Positions 28,332 through 40,804 of a stretch of DNA of 64,000 bases are shown in pieces; within the stretch, counting starts at the first letter, position 1, and every line of letters starts with the position of its first letter. Source of the stretch: Pegea sp. RAD2-039. Lineage: Eukaryota > Chordata > Thaliacea > Salpida > Salpidae. The notes beneath the pieces were generated by a model. It had not been told where the DNA came from. It worked only from the letters and a program-made list of their open reading frames with translations, and searched no databases. The stretch covers positions 496,001 to 560,000 of the forward strand of contig JAQGEQ010000071.1 of the NCBI GenBank assembly GCA_034620365.1. The letters run 5' to 3'. Position numbers and translations under genes: made by a program.

Positions 28332-31300
28332 CTAGCCGTAATGAGCTTTTTCATTAGCAAGAGCAAGTCTTCGGATGTTGCCAATACACCCAGCAGCTGA
28401 TTCTTGAAGTGCTGTGTCTGTTGATCCGACCATTTTAAGAAGAAGCTGGAAATGATCTTGGTTTAATCTAGAGAGTATTAATCAAGAGCTTACTGACTTT
28501 AACAACATTATTTTCGTGCATTGTGATACAATTTTCAGGATTCCTCGAAAGTTGGTAAAGAGCTTGAGCAGTAGAGCGGTGAACGTTGAGATCTTTGGAC
28601 TTTAAATAACCAACCAGCGGAGCAACAGCTTTTTCTTTCCCAAAAGCAATTCTGTTATTTCCCCATTTGCAACACTGAGCAATTGCTTCAGCCAGGTGCT
28701 GACGTAACTTGTCCTTTTCCTAAAATATCTCATTATAAGAAGATTAAGAGATAAAAATAGATTTCTCACCGTGGACGCTAACTTAGCCAGCATGGGAACA
28801 ACACCATGGTCCGTAATCACAGCAAGATTTTCTTCATCTTTTGCAATATTAGCAATCGCAGCACACACACTCGCCAACACTTCAATATCAGTTGACTTGA
28901 GGAGTGAAACAATCAACTCAAGACCCCCAACAAATGACCGGACCATTTCACCGGCGTCTTTTGCGTTTTCAATACAAGGACAGATAGCCCAGGCAGCAGA
29001 AGCCTGAACTTTTGGGTTTTGGTTCTTCAACAACGACCATAAGAGACGAACTCCATCAAGGCGGTCAATAATCCTAAGTGTGAGGATCAAAAATAGATGA
29101 TTGTGATTGGTTAGTGACATCTTACGTCATATTTTCTGGTTCTGTGGCACATAGACCAACAGCCAGTGTCACATTGACCAGTAGAGATTGATTAGTTCCA
29201 GTTAGGAGTTGGATTAAGGATGGTATTCCTCCCGATCTTCGGATCACGTTTCGATTTTCTTCATTGATGGAGCATTCAGCAAGGGCACCTACTACGTTGA
29301 CCAGTACCTCTTCAGGCTGATCATTCAGTAATGCCACGAGTTGTTCGATCGTCTTCAAATCTTGGAATCTTAGATAAATGGACGTTTGTTTGTGGGTCAG
29401 GACTAAATCAGTCAAACTCACATTTCGACATTTTGCCGACATTTTGCGCATTTCCAAATTGCCCCAGTTGCTGCAGCTAACAATTGCTTATCTTGGGACA
29501 TAGGCAGCAAGCTGACAAGAGGCCCTAGACCTTTGTACTCTCTTACTAAATTCTGAGTCTCTTCATCTTCTGCACACTTGATTGGAACAAACAAATTAGT
29601 GACTTCTAGTAGGGACTTAAGGACCTACTTTAAATATTGCCGCCGCACAGTGCATCTGCAACTCACTGTTTTGACTCTCCAAATTACTCACCAAATAAGG
29701 AATCATTCCTTCTTTTCGAATCGCTAATCGATATCTAGACTGAAAATCGACAAAGTTTTACTATCTATCAATTTGATTGAAATCTAAAACCTCAGAGGCA
29801 CACTCTTGCAAGGTTCCAACAACCGGTATCAATATCGCTTCATTATTTGATTGAAGCAGCTTAGCAAGCATTGGAATTGCTCCAGCCTTTCGGATCGCTT
29901 TTTTATTTTTTGAAGACTTACTACAGCTCCAAAGAGCCAGAGCCCCCGCTCGTGAGACGGCCATATCTAGCTGTAAGTTGTTCGAGTTTTCTGGATACTT
30001 CAATAAATCGACCTACATACGAGCAAATGATAATTTTCACCTTCTTCAGTATTTAGATGATCTTACGAGCTTCTTGATTCCTCCTTGTTGTCGAACCGTC
30101 CTACGAGCTCTTTTGAACTTTGCGACATTAGCAATCGTTTCAGCAGCCAATGCTTTCAATTCCTTGTTTTTTGTTTGAAGAATTTGAACCATCGTTTGCA
30201 AGCCACCAAGATCAGCAACTGCTCGTCTAATTTGAAGATTTTTTGTAATCTCTTTCAAGATCTTCAATGATCCTATCTGGAATTAAATTTATCTGTAGCA
30301 AAGTTTCATGGAAATAATTCTTTAAAAAGATCACCAACCTTGCATTTATTTTCATCTGTATCTAACAAGTTTATCAGCACCTCAAGGCCCCCAACATCTC
30401 TTATCGCAAGTTGACAAGTTTCTTGATTTAGATTGAAGTCTCGCATAGCGCATAAAGCGATAATTGTTGCTGTTTGGTTTCCACCTTTCAGGTATTTCAC
30501 TAACTTCTGTATTTGCCAGTACTCAGAAGGTAAATCAGTTCCCATATCTTGTCGTCGATCAATCATGGCTTCTTCTTCGTCATCAGATTGATCTGAACTT
30601 TCACTGAAGTTTTCTTCATCTATTTCTACCTTTTTTCTAAAATTTGTTTCACAATTTTACCAAAAGTTGAAATTAGATTCACTTCTACTTTATTGATCAA
30701 TAAATTATTTAATTTTGAAGAAATTTTACAGAACATTTTGAAATTAAATCTGAAAAATAACGTCAACTTGGCAAAATTAGTATATGCTGATCAAAGAGGG
30801 TATATATTGAAATGTTTACAAGCATTCGGTATAACATGTTTCTCAAATTCTATACATACTTCATAGTTTTGTTTCTGAAATGACAGAAGATGAATAAATT
30901 TCAAATATTTAAATTTTTGAAGTGTTTGCAACTTATTGATACTTTCATAAAATAGTTAAAGTTTACAAATTTGCGAAAGATAAATACTATTTAAAGATAT
31001 TCAATTCAAAATGATATCATTCACTAAAGAGTTACTTTTCAATTAGTAAGCTGAAATCAAACTTAAAAAATGAAAACAATTTGGTATCACAAAAATGAGG
31101 AAATTTTCACTCACGCATCTTTCAGTAAAAGCACACTTTCATGCATACTTGATATACTAAACTCATCCTGTTTGGAATTAGTTGATGCACGTTTCATCTT
31201 GTATCAAATCAAAAGCTCTAACTGGAACTTATAAACTAACTTTTTCTTATCTCAAATAGTCTTATTTGAAAGCTCAAGTAAACTTTTATGATGTCATAAT

Positions 31301-33604
31301 GTTTTTATTAATATGTTTTTTAAGTTGTTTAAATTATTCAAATTATAGTCAGAAAATTCAGATTGGCTGAGATAATTACAAATTTCTACCAGTTACAATA
31401 AATTTCTATGTCTTTATTTCATTAGTAAAATTATCTCAAAGATGTAAGCTGACAAGTTTCCAAATCTTTGATAGCATAATCTGATAACTTAATCTAATTT
31501 TATAAAGCATTAAAAACCTGATTTGACATTTGGAGTTTATTTACCTGAAGCTAGAATTTCTTCTAGGAGACTCTACATTGATAGTCAAAGATTTTTTCTT
31601 TCGTTTTATCTGTCTTTCATTCTCATGACTTTTTTCAATTGCTTTCCATTTTAAAGTCGGTTCCATTTTCTTTTTACTTTGAGGTTTTCTTTCCTCTAAA
31701 TTTTTTAATCAAATTTAACTTAATAAATACCAAATCATCAACTTATGATATTTTTACAAAAATTTTCAATCAATTTGTTCAATAGAAATTCAGTTGAACC
31801 TTTTGTGCCATTAATCCACGCCTTGTTCGTCTGTTTTTCACTTGGAGCTTCTGTTTCTTTTTCATTTTCTTGAGGCTCATCATCTGCCAGCAAAGTATCA
31901 TTTTCCTGATCTGAATAAGTTTCATCTTTTGTTTGAAGATTCTAAAAGAGTCGTAGTACAGATTAAATTTCATCATTCGGTTTTATTTGAAAACTTAATA
32001 AGTTCTTTAATAGCAACGACTATCTGCATTTTCTTTCTACAAATTACTTTTTTATCGATGCTTTCCGCAAATTTGCGAGATTTATCTCTTAAAAGAGCAA
32101 TCAAGTCCTTGTAAACTTCACTTTTTTTCTCATAATTTACTTCACCAGTAGTTTCATCAAAACCCTATGAAACAATCCAAATATAAATATTTGACAAAAC
32201 AAAAAAATTTCCAAAAATTGAATATCTACAAATGAATTGAAGAAGTATACTGACCCCATTCAAAAAGCACCCATATGTACTGGCTGTCACACAAAACTCC
32301 TCACCATCATGAGGCGTCACCTCTACATAACAGATGTCGCCGTTCAGTTGTCTCCATGGCAACGCTCGACACTTATTGTTGAAAACATCATCTATGACGT
32401 CAGATGCAGTGATAACAAGTAAGTCAAGGGGTTAAAAAGCTTACTTGATGTATATGAAATATCTTTCAAGGGAGCTGCCTCTTCATCACCAGTGAAAGAC
32501 ATTAGGAGTTTGATCTCTGCGTTGACTACTTCTGGAGTCAATCGAATTTGTCTGAAAATTTGAAGAGTCTCATTGATCAGAGTTTTTACAAATTACGATT
32601 AAAATTTGTAATTTCTATCTAGTTGTAGTAAAACATTTGGTGGTAAGTTAATATCACAAATAACTAACAAATTACTTTGACATTTCGTCGAGTGAGTAAT
32701 TGAGAAGTCTCATATCAAGTTGTTGAAGAATCAAGAGGAGTTTTAACTGAGTTGAGTTTTCTGAGTTTTCTTCTTGCTTTTCCTGTGAAATAACTAATTT
32801 CCATAAAAAATTTCGGTGGGATCAATAAAGAGATCACCTTTTCAACCATCCTTATTACCGTCGAATCTTCTGTTGGTATCGTAGCAAATGCTGCTCCTAA
32901 CATATTCACCACAGGATCATTATTTGCTGAAAATTTAAAAGCTGTGTGAACCAATGAACAAAGATTTAATCTGATCCATTTCGAAAAATGTTTATTTGTA
33001 AAGTTTCACAATTATTTGTTACTTACCATCTAAACATGTTTTTGCTTCAAGTATCTTTGTATTTTTTGCTATTTTCATGAAATTAGAAGCTTGTTTCAAA
33101 GATCTTATTTTAACTTTATCTCCATCCACCACAAGAAGTGGATTGTCGCTTTCATCTCTCTCCTCTGAAACTATTTTGTCTTTTCTGTTAAAAGTAAACT
33201 CTTTCTTATCTTTGAAGACAATCTCTAATCAGAAATAAAATTTTAATCATTATGTATGATAAGAAGATCAATTAAATATTTCAATCTGTTGCAAAAAGGA
33301 TGTAGTAACTTACTCTAAAACATAACCTGGCCCAAAACTCGATAGTGACGTAATTAAAGTATCCCAAGCTAATGGATCTTTAAAAACAAGGTTACTTTCC
33401 TCAGGATGATGATCTGGGAACTTTTCAACAAACTGAAACCAAAATATATAATGTCGTTGTTTTTGATGTTGAAACTGATGAAAGGTTTCTCACATTTACA
33501 ATCTCATTAATTAACTTTTCATTCAGGGGTGACAATTCTAACTTTCCTCGCCCAGTTTGAGACACCGAAATCCAATCACTGGCTCTGGACAGCGTTGTTC
33601 CCAT
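28332..33604 (-). CDS. ODAD2: Outer dynein arm docking complex subunit 2 (ARMC4), armadillo-repeat protein
   Basis: Axonemal protein needed to dock outer dynein arms on ciliary doublet microtubules. The protein is about 1,000 residues, near the vertebrate length, and aligns over its whole length. It starts at the ATG at 33604 ([23 protein letters not shown]). N-terminal exons give [20 protein letters not shown] and [20 protein letters not shown], then comes an acidic/basic linker ([17 protein letters not shown]). From about 30,560 downward it is solid ARM repeats: [106 protein letters not shown] and [19 protein letters not shown], ending [21 protein letters not shown]. Nearly invariant family peptides make this a confident ortholog. 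Two junctions are uncertain. One is exon 2/3, where the phase-consistent donor is at 33326, not the better-looking GTAAGT at 33313. The other is around 31,545-31,200. Confidence 0.95.
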
Positions 33605-34259
33605 GTTTGAAGTTTTTAATCAAACCTTAACAACTTATCTATTTGAAAAATCGTATATTTGATAGATTTGATATGATGAAAAGTATTTACAACGACAAGA
33701 GATGCAAATATTGCGAATTTTTTGGTGATATTGTTTTTATTTTTGTCATTACTAACTGCATTTTAATATTCATCTTTTATACTGCTTATAAAGAAGGGTT
33801 TAAACTGATAAGAAAGATATATATAGTTTCATTTTCAAAGACATTTGAGAAAATGTTTTCAAATCATAAATGTGTAGCTAAGGCAATTAACTATAAGATA
33901 TGAAAAAAAAAGATGAAATGGATTGAGTATTAACAGTTTCTACTCTAAAAATATAATATAAAGTTTACTAAAAAATTTGATATGATTAAATCATCAAGAA
34001 TTAAGTTATAAAAGTTGTTTCAACAAATTGAAAATAATTGTAAGAGTTCGACATTAGCCAATTTGGAAGTATCATTTAGATAAAATGTATAGAAAGATAT
34101 TATATCACCACTAACAACAACTCGAAACATCTAAATAAAAAGCAGTGGTTAGTGAGGAGCTGCAAGAACAGCATTTAATCATAAACGTTTAAAGTTCAAG
34201 CAACATCTTGCTTAATCTTCTCTTTTTCAATTCCAAAAACTTTAGAAAATGAAGAACCA
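33605..34259. other. Intergenic, ODAD2 promoter side and SPMIP11 3' flank
   Basis: Both neighbours run on the minus strand. A plus-strand frame from an ATG at 33673 to 33903 encodes 76 residues with one strongly hydrophobic stretch (FGDIVFIFVITNCILIFIFY) and a basic tail. It has no recognisable family and starts only about 70 nt from the ODAD2 start. It could be a small membrane-protein gene or chance, so it is not called. Confidence 0.35.
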
Positions 34260-34697
34260 TTAAAATAAACTAAACTCTTTATTAGTAAGAGTCATAGTTT
34301 CAACAAATTTTGTCATCTCACTACTTTGATATCTAAATCTAGGAGTATGAGTCCATGAAAGTGTCTCAGACATCGGAGCACTGATCTTAGAAACATACCA
34401 ACCATACTTCTGAGACTCGACAATTGGGGAATGATACAAGCTGACAGGATTCATCTTTGATCTATGATGTTTTCTTCGGAAGGCTTCATGTTTAGCTAAA
34501 CTTCCAAGATGTCCAACTTTTGGATTTGTATAGCTACTGAATCTATCCAAAGTACAAGTATTATGTACCAAAGGAGGCAAAGTGATTTTTGATTCTGATT
34601 CTTTTTGAAGTTTCGATGAAGAAATTTCGTTTGCAGAAATCTTATGATACTTAAAAGTGTCTCGTAGACCCATTTTAGTGTATCCGAAATAAGTCAT
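34260..34697 (-). CDS. SPMIP11: Sperm/ciliary microtubule inner protein 11 (TEX49-like)
   Basis: Intronless 145-codon gene. The product resembles vertebrate TEX49/SPMIP11, a small protein bound inside doublet microtubules of the sperm axoneme. The start MTYFGYTKMGLRDTFK parallels the family's MAFF...LGYQ...F opening. The middle has LPPLVHNT and a HRSKMNPVSLYHSP segment. The end SEMTKFVETMTLTNKEFSLF parallels the family's MTRFMDHS...FSLY ending and is the strongest evidence. There are no domains, membrane segments or signal peptide, and the protein is basic and Tyr/His/Ser-rich, as microtubule inner proteins often are. It lies 655 nt upstream of the start of ODAD2 on the same strand, and both products belong to the axoneme. 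The family call rests on the short ends and on length, so the exact subfamily is less certain than for the neighbours. Confidence 0.82.
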   Translation of the reverse strand: MTYFGYTKMGLRDTFKYHKISANEISSSKLQKESESKITLPPLVHNTCTLDRFSSYTNPKVGHLGSLAKHEAFRRKHHRSKMNPVSLYHSPIVESQKYGWYVSKISAPMSETLSWTHTPRFRYQSSEMTKFVETMTLTNKEFSLF

Positions 34698-36188
34698 TTT
34701 GGTTTTTTTAATTTTGGCACTAAAAATTAAAAATATAGTTATAACTACATAAAAGTGGATTATTAGTTATTTAGAAATCTATAAAAGATATTTATGATAA
34801 ACTTTATCACGATTTTTATCAAATTTACAAATATTTTTGTAGAATATATGTTGCTATTCAGGCAAACATTAATCAAGGATTAAATATTCTTAATATATTT
34901 TTGTTTTTAATCATTATCGCATATTGTTTTAAGCTGTATGAATTCAGCTATTTTACAAAAATTCTCATTTATTATCAACTAAAGATAGAAAATTCGAAGA
35001 TTTGGATTATAAAATTATTACTACTAAAAAAATCTGATTTATTTATCTAATCGAGTTTCTTACAAAGAAAACCAAAATAAAATTTCGAGTAATTTTCACC
35101 TAAAAATTGAAAAAATAGATTTCCTAAAACATTAAAATACTTTACTGACATTTATTAAAGAAAAATACAGAATGTTTATTGACGATAATATTTGCTACTA
35201 GAGCTTTATGAAGTTTGATAAAACACTTCGCGTAAAACACGAAACGTTACCATGACAATTTTACATAGAAACACTATAACATCATCATATGGCCAATAAT
35301 TTGTTGCAAAGATTTAAAATAATAACAATAATTCATCATTTTCTAAACTTTGGATGAATTTAGTTTTCAGTAAAGTTTTTTTTATATTTAGTTTTTGCTA
35401 TCATCAAATTAATATCTTCTTGATTGCGATATCAAATCTCGTGACAATTGCTTATCGTAACCGGGCTGTAGAATAAGCTAAATATTCTTCATCTAATATC
35501 AATATATCCAAATTTTAAGCTGTCTTTTTACATTTACGAATTTTTTATTATTATTTAGGTTGGATAAAATTATAATCTAAAAATATCTAACCGACTATTT
35601 ATGTATTGATTTATACTAAACTTTATCAAATTAATAATAAACTAAGAAGTTAGAAAGTTATAAAATGTATCACAAAGCTGATTAGATTCCTTTATTTAAA
35701 TGCTTTATAAAGTTTGACTACTGCAACTAATAAAAAATACGAAACTGCATTACCATTCATTGAAAATTCTTAATTCTTAATAATTAAATTTAAACTAAGT
35801 TTTTGTCAGTTAAAATTAATTGACAGAATTAATAAGTCTTTAAATCGAATGAGTTGAAGCTTTATTAGGAAGAACTTTAAGTGAAGAAGTAGAAAAAATG
35901 TTCAGCAAAAGATAAAATTGTGATCATCAGTCAGAAAAATGTAAAATATATACAAATATTCCAGGCTAAGTAATTGAAACAGAAAGCTCTCAAATGGTCC
36001 GTAAAAAGCAGAAGTTTGTTAAAAAATCTTTAGAACAAAACAGGGATCAATACATTAAGTTTAAATAAAAAAGAAGCAAAACACTTTCTTGGTGTCTAGA
36101 AAAATTGATTTAAAACTAGAAGTAAATCAAATATTTCTGAGTAATTGGCAAAGCTTTAAGGTTGGTTTTAGCACCTTCATTTCATTTT
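34698..36188. other. Intergenic between RABL6 and SPMIP11
   Basis: The region holds the SPMIP11 promoter side and the RABL6 3' flank. No exon, RNA or repeat is recognisable. Confidence 0.4.
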
Positions 36189-39100
36189 TCAAATATCACT
36201 TGCTAAAAAGGCTTCTAGGTCATCATTGTCATCTTTTTTTGGCGTTTTCTTCTTTTTAGACTTTGTTGCAACTACTGCTCCTTCTTCAGCAGACGAAATC
36301 TTTTTCTTCTTCTTCTTTTTGCTTTTTTTAACAGATTTCTCTGAGGCTACTTGATCACCAGCTTCACTTTTATTTGATTTTCCTTTTTTCTTTTTAGTTG
36401 GTTTTTTATCTTGCTTTTCAACTTCTGAAAACAACTTTCAAGTTTCAACTAGAAGCCAATTTATTATTTATTTGTATTTAAGTTTGAATGAAAGCTAATA
36501 ATCCAAACTTTTGATGTTAGCTCTTAAAACTGTTTAGTTGTAATTCAAAACACGATAAACAAATAAAAATAAATTTAAAAATAAAATATTTAATATGTGA
36601 GATTAGTGAAGAAAAAGATAAGAACCTGTTTGAATTTGTTGAGGTTTAGAAGATGATGTAACTATTTGATCTAAAAAATCCAGGTCGGAAGAGCTAATCT
36701 TAAAACCTTTTTTAGGTGACTCTGTTACTTCTGAAGTGTTGTTAAAGACTTCCATATTATCTTCTGATAAATCTTCAACCACAGAAGATACCTACAGATG
36801 ATTAGTTTCAACTTATCAACTTATTCGAATTATTTTCATTCATTTCCAAAAATGAATCACGTGACATGTAAATGAAGAGGTTTCAACTAACCAGAGGATT
36901 ACATTTTTCTTCTTCATCGCTACTTTCATCATTTTGATCTTTAACATCCACAGAGGTTTGTGATGGTGTGTCTTCTTCTTTTAAGATTTCAGTTTCTTTG
37001 GCAACCTCTAAAAAAGAATTATTCAATCATCGAAATCAAATTCAATCTTGAAATTGAACCTGGAGCTTTCTGCTCTTCAGTGGATGCTAGAGGTGAGAGA
37101 TCAGATCTTCCAATTGAAGAAGCAAGTTTATCTTCAATATCTTGCATCGGTTGATGATAACTATCAGTTAACTGAAGATCTTCTTCATCAGAATAATTAT
37201 CAATTGGAGGCTGCTCTTCATAATCTGACTCAATGTCTTCTTCATATCCCATCACAATCGGATTTGCTTCATCTTCACTGAAATCTTCATCAACAGCGAC
37301 CACTTGTGGTGATGTTTGAACTTCTTCTAAAGATTGATGAAGAGTTGGTTTGACGCTGTTCAAATCTTGATCATGATCTTCAGATGAAGATGAGTCTTCC
37401 TTTCTTGTTGTCATGACAATATTATCATCAGATGAAGAGTCGAGAACATCTTCGTATTCAGCGACCATTGGATTACCAGCCTCCTCATCACTTGAGTCTT
37501 CTTCATTAACTTGTTGATTCGATCTAAGATCAGATCTTGGTTAGGTGCGATCGCTAACTGATTTAAATTGCTTCTTTAAGTCAGGATTACAAGTCCTTAA
37601 CTTGTACAACATCAATTATTAATCGGCTTTAACTTTCCGCTTAAACTGCTGATGTGGTCTAAAATGGCGTTTTAACAAAAATCCATAAAAATGTGAAGTT
37701 AAACTCAGAAACAAATCTCTCATTATTTCACTACAAAAAAACTTCAACAGGAAGATAAAAGAAAGAGTCGGGGACCTTTTGGGGAGAGTTGAAGGTTCAT
37801 CTTCAAAGAAGTTGTTCACTTCTCCAGAATCAGGAACAAAATCATCGATATTGGTCACAGCGACAGCAGTTTCTACATCTTCCACTTTTTGATCAACATC
37901 AGATGATGGAGACAAAATTTCTTCTTTAGTCGTTGAAGAACTGCCTGAAGTTGGAACAATCAATCAAAAGAAGAAAATTTTTTGTGTACAAAAGAGGATA
38001 ATGAGAAGCATTTATAGAGATTAGCTTCCTACAAACTCAACTTTATTAATTTACAATTTAAAAATTTTTTTAACATAAATTTGATTGTTATTACTGTTGT
38101 AAGAAATAAACTAAGTTACTTCAGAAATATTTGGTAAAGCTAAACACCCACTTAAAAAGTTAAAAATAAATTTAAAATATGAACACAGATATCAACAACT
38201 TGAGAACTTTAATTTCTACCAACTCTTGAAAAAATGAATTCTGAAAATCTTTTAACATTTGTACATTAAACTTAAGAAATAAATTCTGAAATATTTTTAA
38301 AAATAAACAAAATGAAAATAAAAAAGTAATTCTCGTAAATCATTTGTCGACAGCAAATAATCAATTTCTTCAACAAAATATTTTAAACTACTTTTGAAAA
38401 ATCGAGACATGAAACTAGGTCTTGGTGATTTTGTAGTTGTTTGTGAAGATTCTTCTGTAGTTGGCATGTGCTTGTCGTTTACTGTTACATCTTCCTGTTA
38501 ATAATAGCAACAAGAATACAAATTTTTACAAATTGCGATAAAAAACTGATAAAAGTTTTCTTTTTGAATCAAAGTTGTTTTTGATGACTAATGAAAAACA
38601 AATTAAAGTTGAAGAAGTTAAATTCTAAGTGACCTTTTTCTCTTTTTCAGACGAATCTTTGGAATTTATTTGCTCTTCTGTGGTCTTAGGCAAAGCTGAA
38701 CTAGAAAGATTGGCAGAAGAAGATTTATTTCCTTGCATCTTGTTGCCCTTTTCTTTCAAAGATTGCAAAAAACTTTATAAAAAAAAGCATTTATTAAAAT
38801 CAATTTTAATAAAAAGGTTTTGAATTTTTAGTTGAAACAACTTTGAATTTGTCAAATATGAAATGATTCTAATGTGAAAAATTGTTCTCAAGGAAAATCA
38901 ATACTTTACAGTGTTACTTTTGAACTGATCAATAAAATTATTTTCAATCTATCTAGTAAAAATTGAAAGCAGCCAAATGTCTGCAAACTTTATAGAATTA
39001 ATCGAAAAACTTTAAAACAAAAGTATTAACGGATGTAAAAAAAACAGAAATAATTTTAAACAATTGACATTCAACAAGCTTATCAATTAACTTTTCATAA

Positions 39101-40804
39101 TTGTGTCCTTCTGATGTCTGTTCAAAAACAAGCTCCTCTAAGCAGCTTTCTACATCCAGATGGTTAATCTGTAACTGTTTCATTAAACTCTCTCTCTGAA
39201 AGATCAGTTGGTTACAAGAAAATCAGAATAGAAGTGAACGGATTTACTTGAAGCAGGAGAAAAGGTAAGTTGAAGAATTTGTGAATAAATTTCAAACCAA
39301 ATCCACTTTTCATTGATGTCTCTAGATATAAGATAGCTGGAGTTCCAGGAGGCCTATAACAAGTGAAACATCAGTTAGTTGTTGGAAACAATAAAATTCC
39401 AGTTAGTGGACTGAATCAGTAATTTACCTTGCTACACCTTCAACTAGATACTGAACTTCTTCAATATAAACTTTTCTTTTCTCTCCAGAATCTCTATTAT
39501 TTGCAAGAATTAAACAAGGAATATGTGTCGGAGCCTATAGTGACAAATTGTTTTTTTAATAAATAAATTTTACTTACCATTTCAAACAAAATTGGTAAAG
39601 TTAATAATTTCATCACATTTTTAGAGTTTAAACTTTAATTATTTACTGATAGCAAGTTACAAAAGTATTCTTGAAGTTAACCAACATTTAATATCTCTTT
39701 TTCAACATAATGGAAGCTAGATCTGTTTGTAATATCAAAAATAAAGATAACTCCGTGAGACGCTTTATACACATCAATGAAACTGGCATCTAGTTTGTGC
39801 TGGACTTCATTCTTTTCAACATCATTTGATAACTTGAGAGTATTTGAAGGAGTTTTAGTGTATCCTAAAGATAAATTACAACTTATAACTTGATCCTTAT
39901 TGATGTAAACAACAAAAGAATTTAATTGTTATAATTTCAGACTTATCACTGTAAATGGTTAACTCAAAAAGTAAAAAAATTAATATTTTACCTTTATCAA
40001 CAACATCCCATACATCCACTTTTACAATATCATCAGTTGCTATAAAACAAACAAGAACCACTTGTGATTAGTTTCAAAGCAATTCATATAACATTCTCGA
40101 AATGATTTAGAAATATTCATTAAATCAGCATCAGTCTTTAGTTATTATGCTAGCAACTTGAATTAAACTCTAGTTTAATGCTGTAAGCTAATAAATTAAA
40201 GATATGAAGTTATTGGATTATACCTTTGTAATTCCAATGAATTGATGTAGTTTGTATTTCAGGTGTTGGTGAGTATTCTTCATCAAACTTTTCTCCTTGC
40301 AAGCGCGACCATAAAGTTGTCTTTCCTGAATTTCTGCTTCCTCTGATAATAATCTTCACTACAAAAGTTTATCTTTATTAAATGTTTGCATAATTTTGCA
40401 AAACTTCATAAAGCAGATGAAGATATCAGAGTAAAATGGATCACACTATCTTGCAATTGATTTTGGTACATACAACCAAAAAATTTCATTTGATTAACTG
40501 ATAGAAAGAGGCAATTACCACGTTTTCTCTAATTAAGTTGCTTTTAAATGTAGAATTATTAGTGATTTTATTGAAAAAATTCTAATTTTAAGACCAGGAA
40601 GTAACTTGGACTTATATTTGTTTTATTTTATTAAATATTTAAGTTTTGATGATATGCCAACTTACTGTTATAATGAACTCCTTTTGAAAATTTCTTTTGT
40701 AACTCAGGTTTAATTGTAGGAATTTTAGGAGACACACTACCAGTAGGTGATGTTGCTTTGTTTTGCTCATCATTACGAACCCATTTTTTAATAGAGTTAA
40801 ACAT
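36189..40804 (-). CDS. RABL6: Rab-like protein 6 (RBEL1/Parcor)
   Basis: Large atypical Ras-like GTPase of the nucleus and cytoplasm, linked in vertebrates to proliferation and ARF/p53 control. It starts at the ATG at 40804 (MFNSIKKWV, then [12 protein letters not shown], a family hallmark). The GTPase domain is spread over small exons: the Walker A motif GSRNSGKTT near 40,350, [11 protein letters not shown] in place of DxxGQ near 40,020, a long exon near 39,860-39,690 with [19 protein letters not shown], then [15 protein letters not shown] and [20 protein letters not shown]. Later come [31 protein letters not shown], the family motif [18 protein letters not shown], and a long acidic Ser/Asp/Glu region (37,520-36,780). 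A very basic Lys-rich stretch follows, and the end [11 protein letters not shown] matches the DELEAFL ending of vertebrate RABL6. [11 protein letters not shown]-type motif occurs twice in the acidic region. Confidence 0.93.

Noticed and set aside
28332-34697. ODAD2 and SPMIP11 as a polycistronic operon
   Set aside because: The 655-nt spacing is too long for typical trans-splicing operons, and no leader acceptor stands out.
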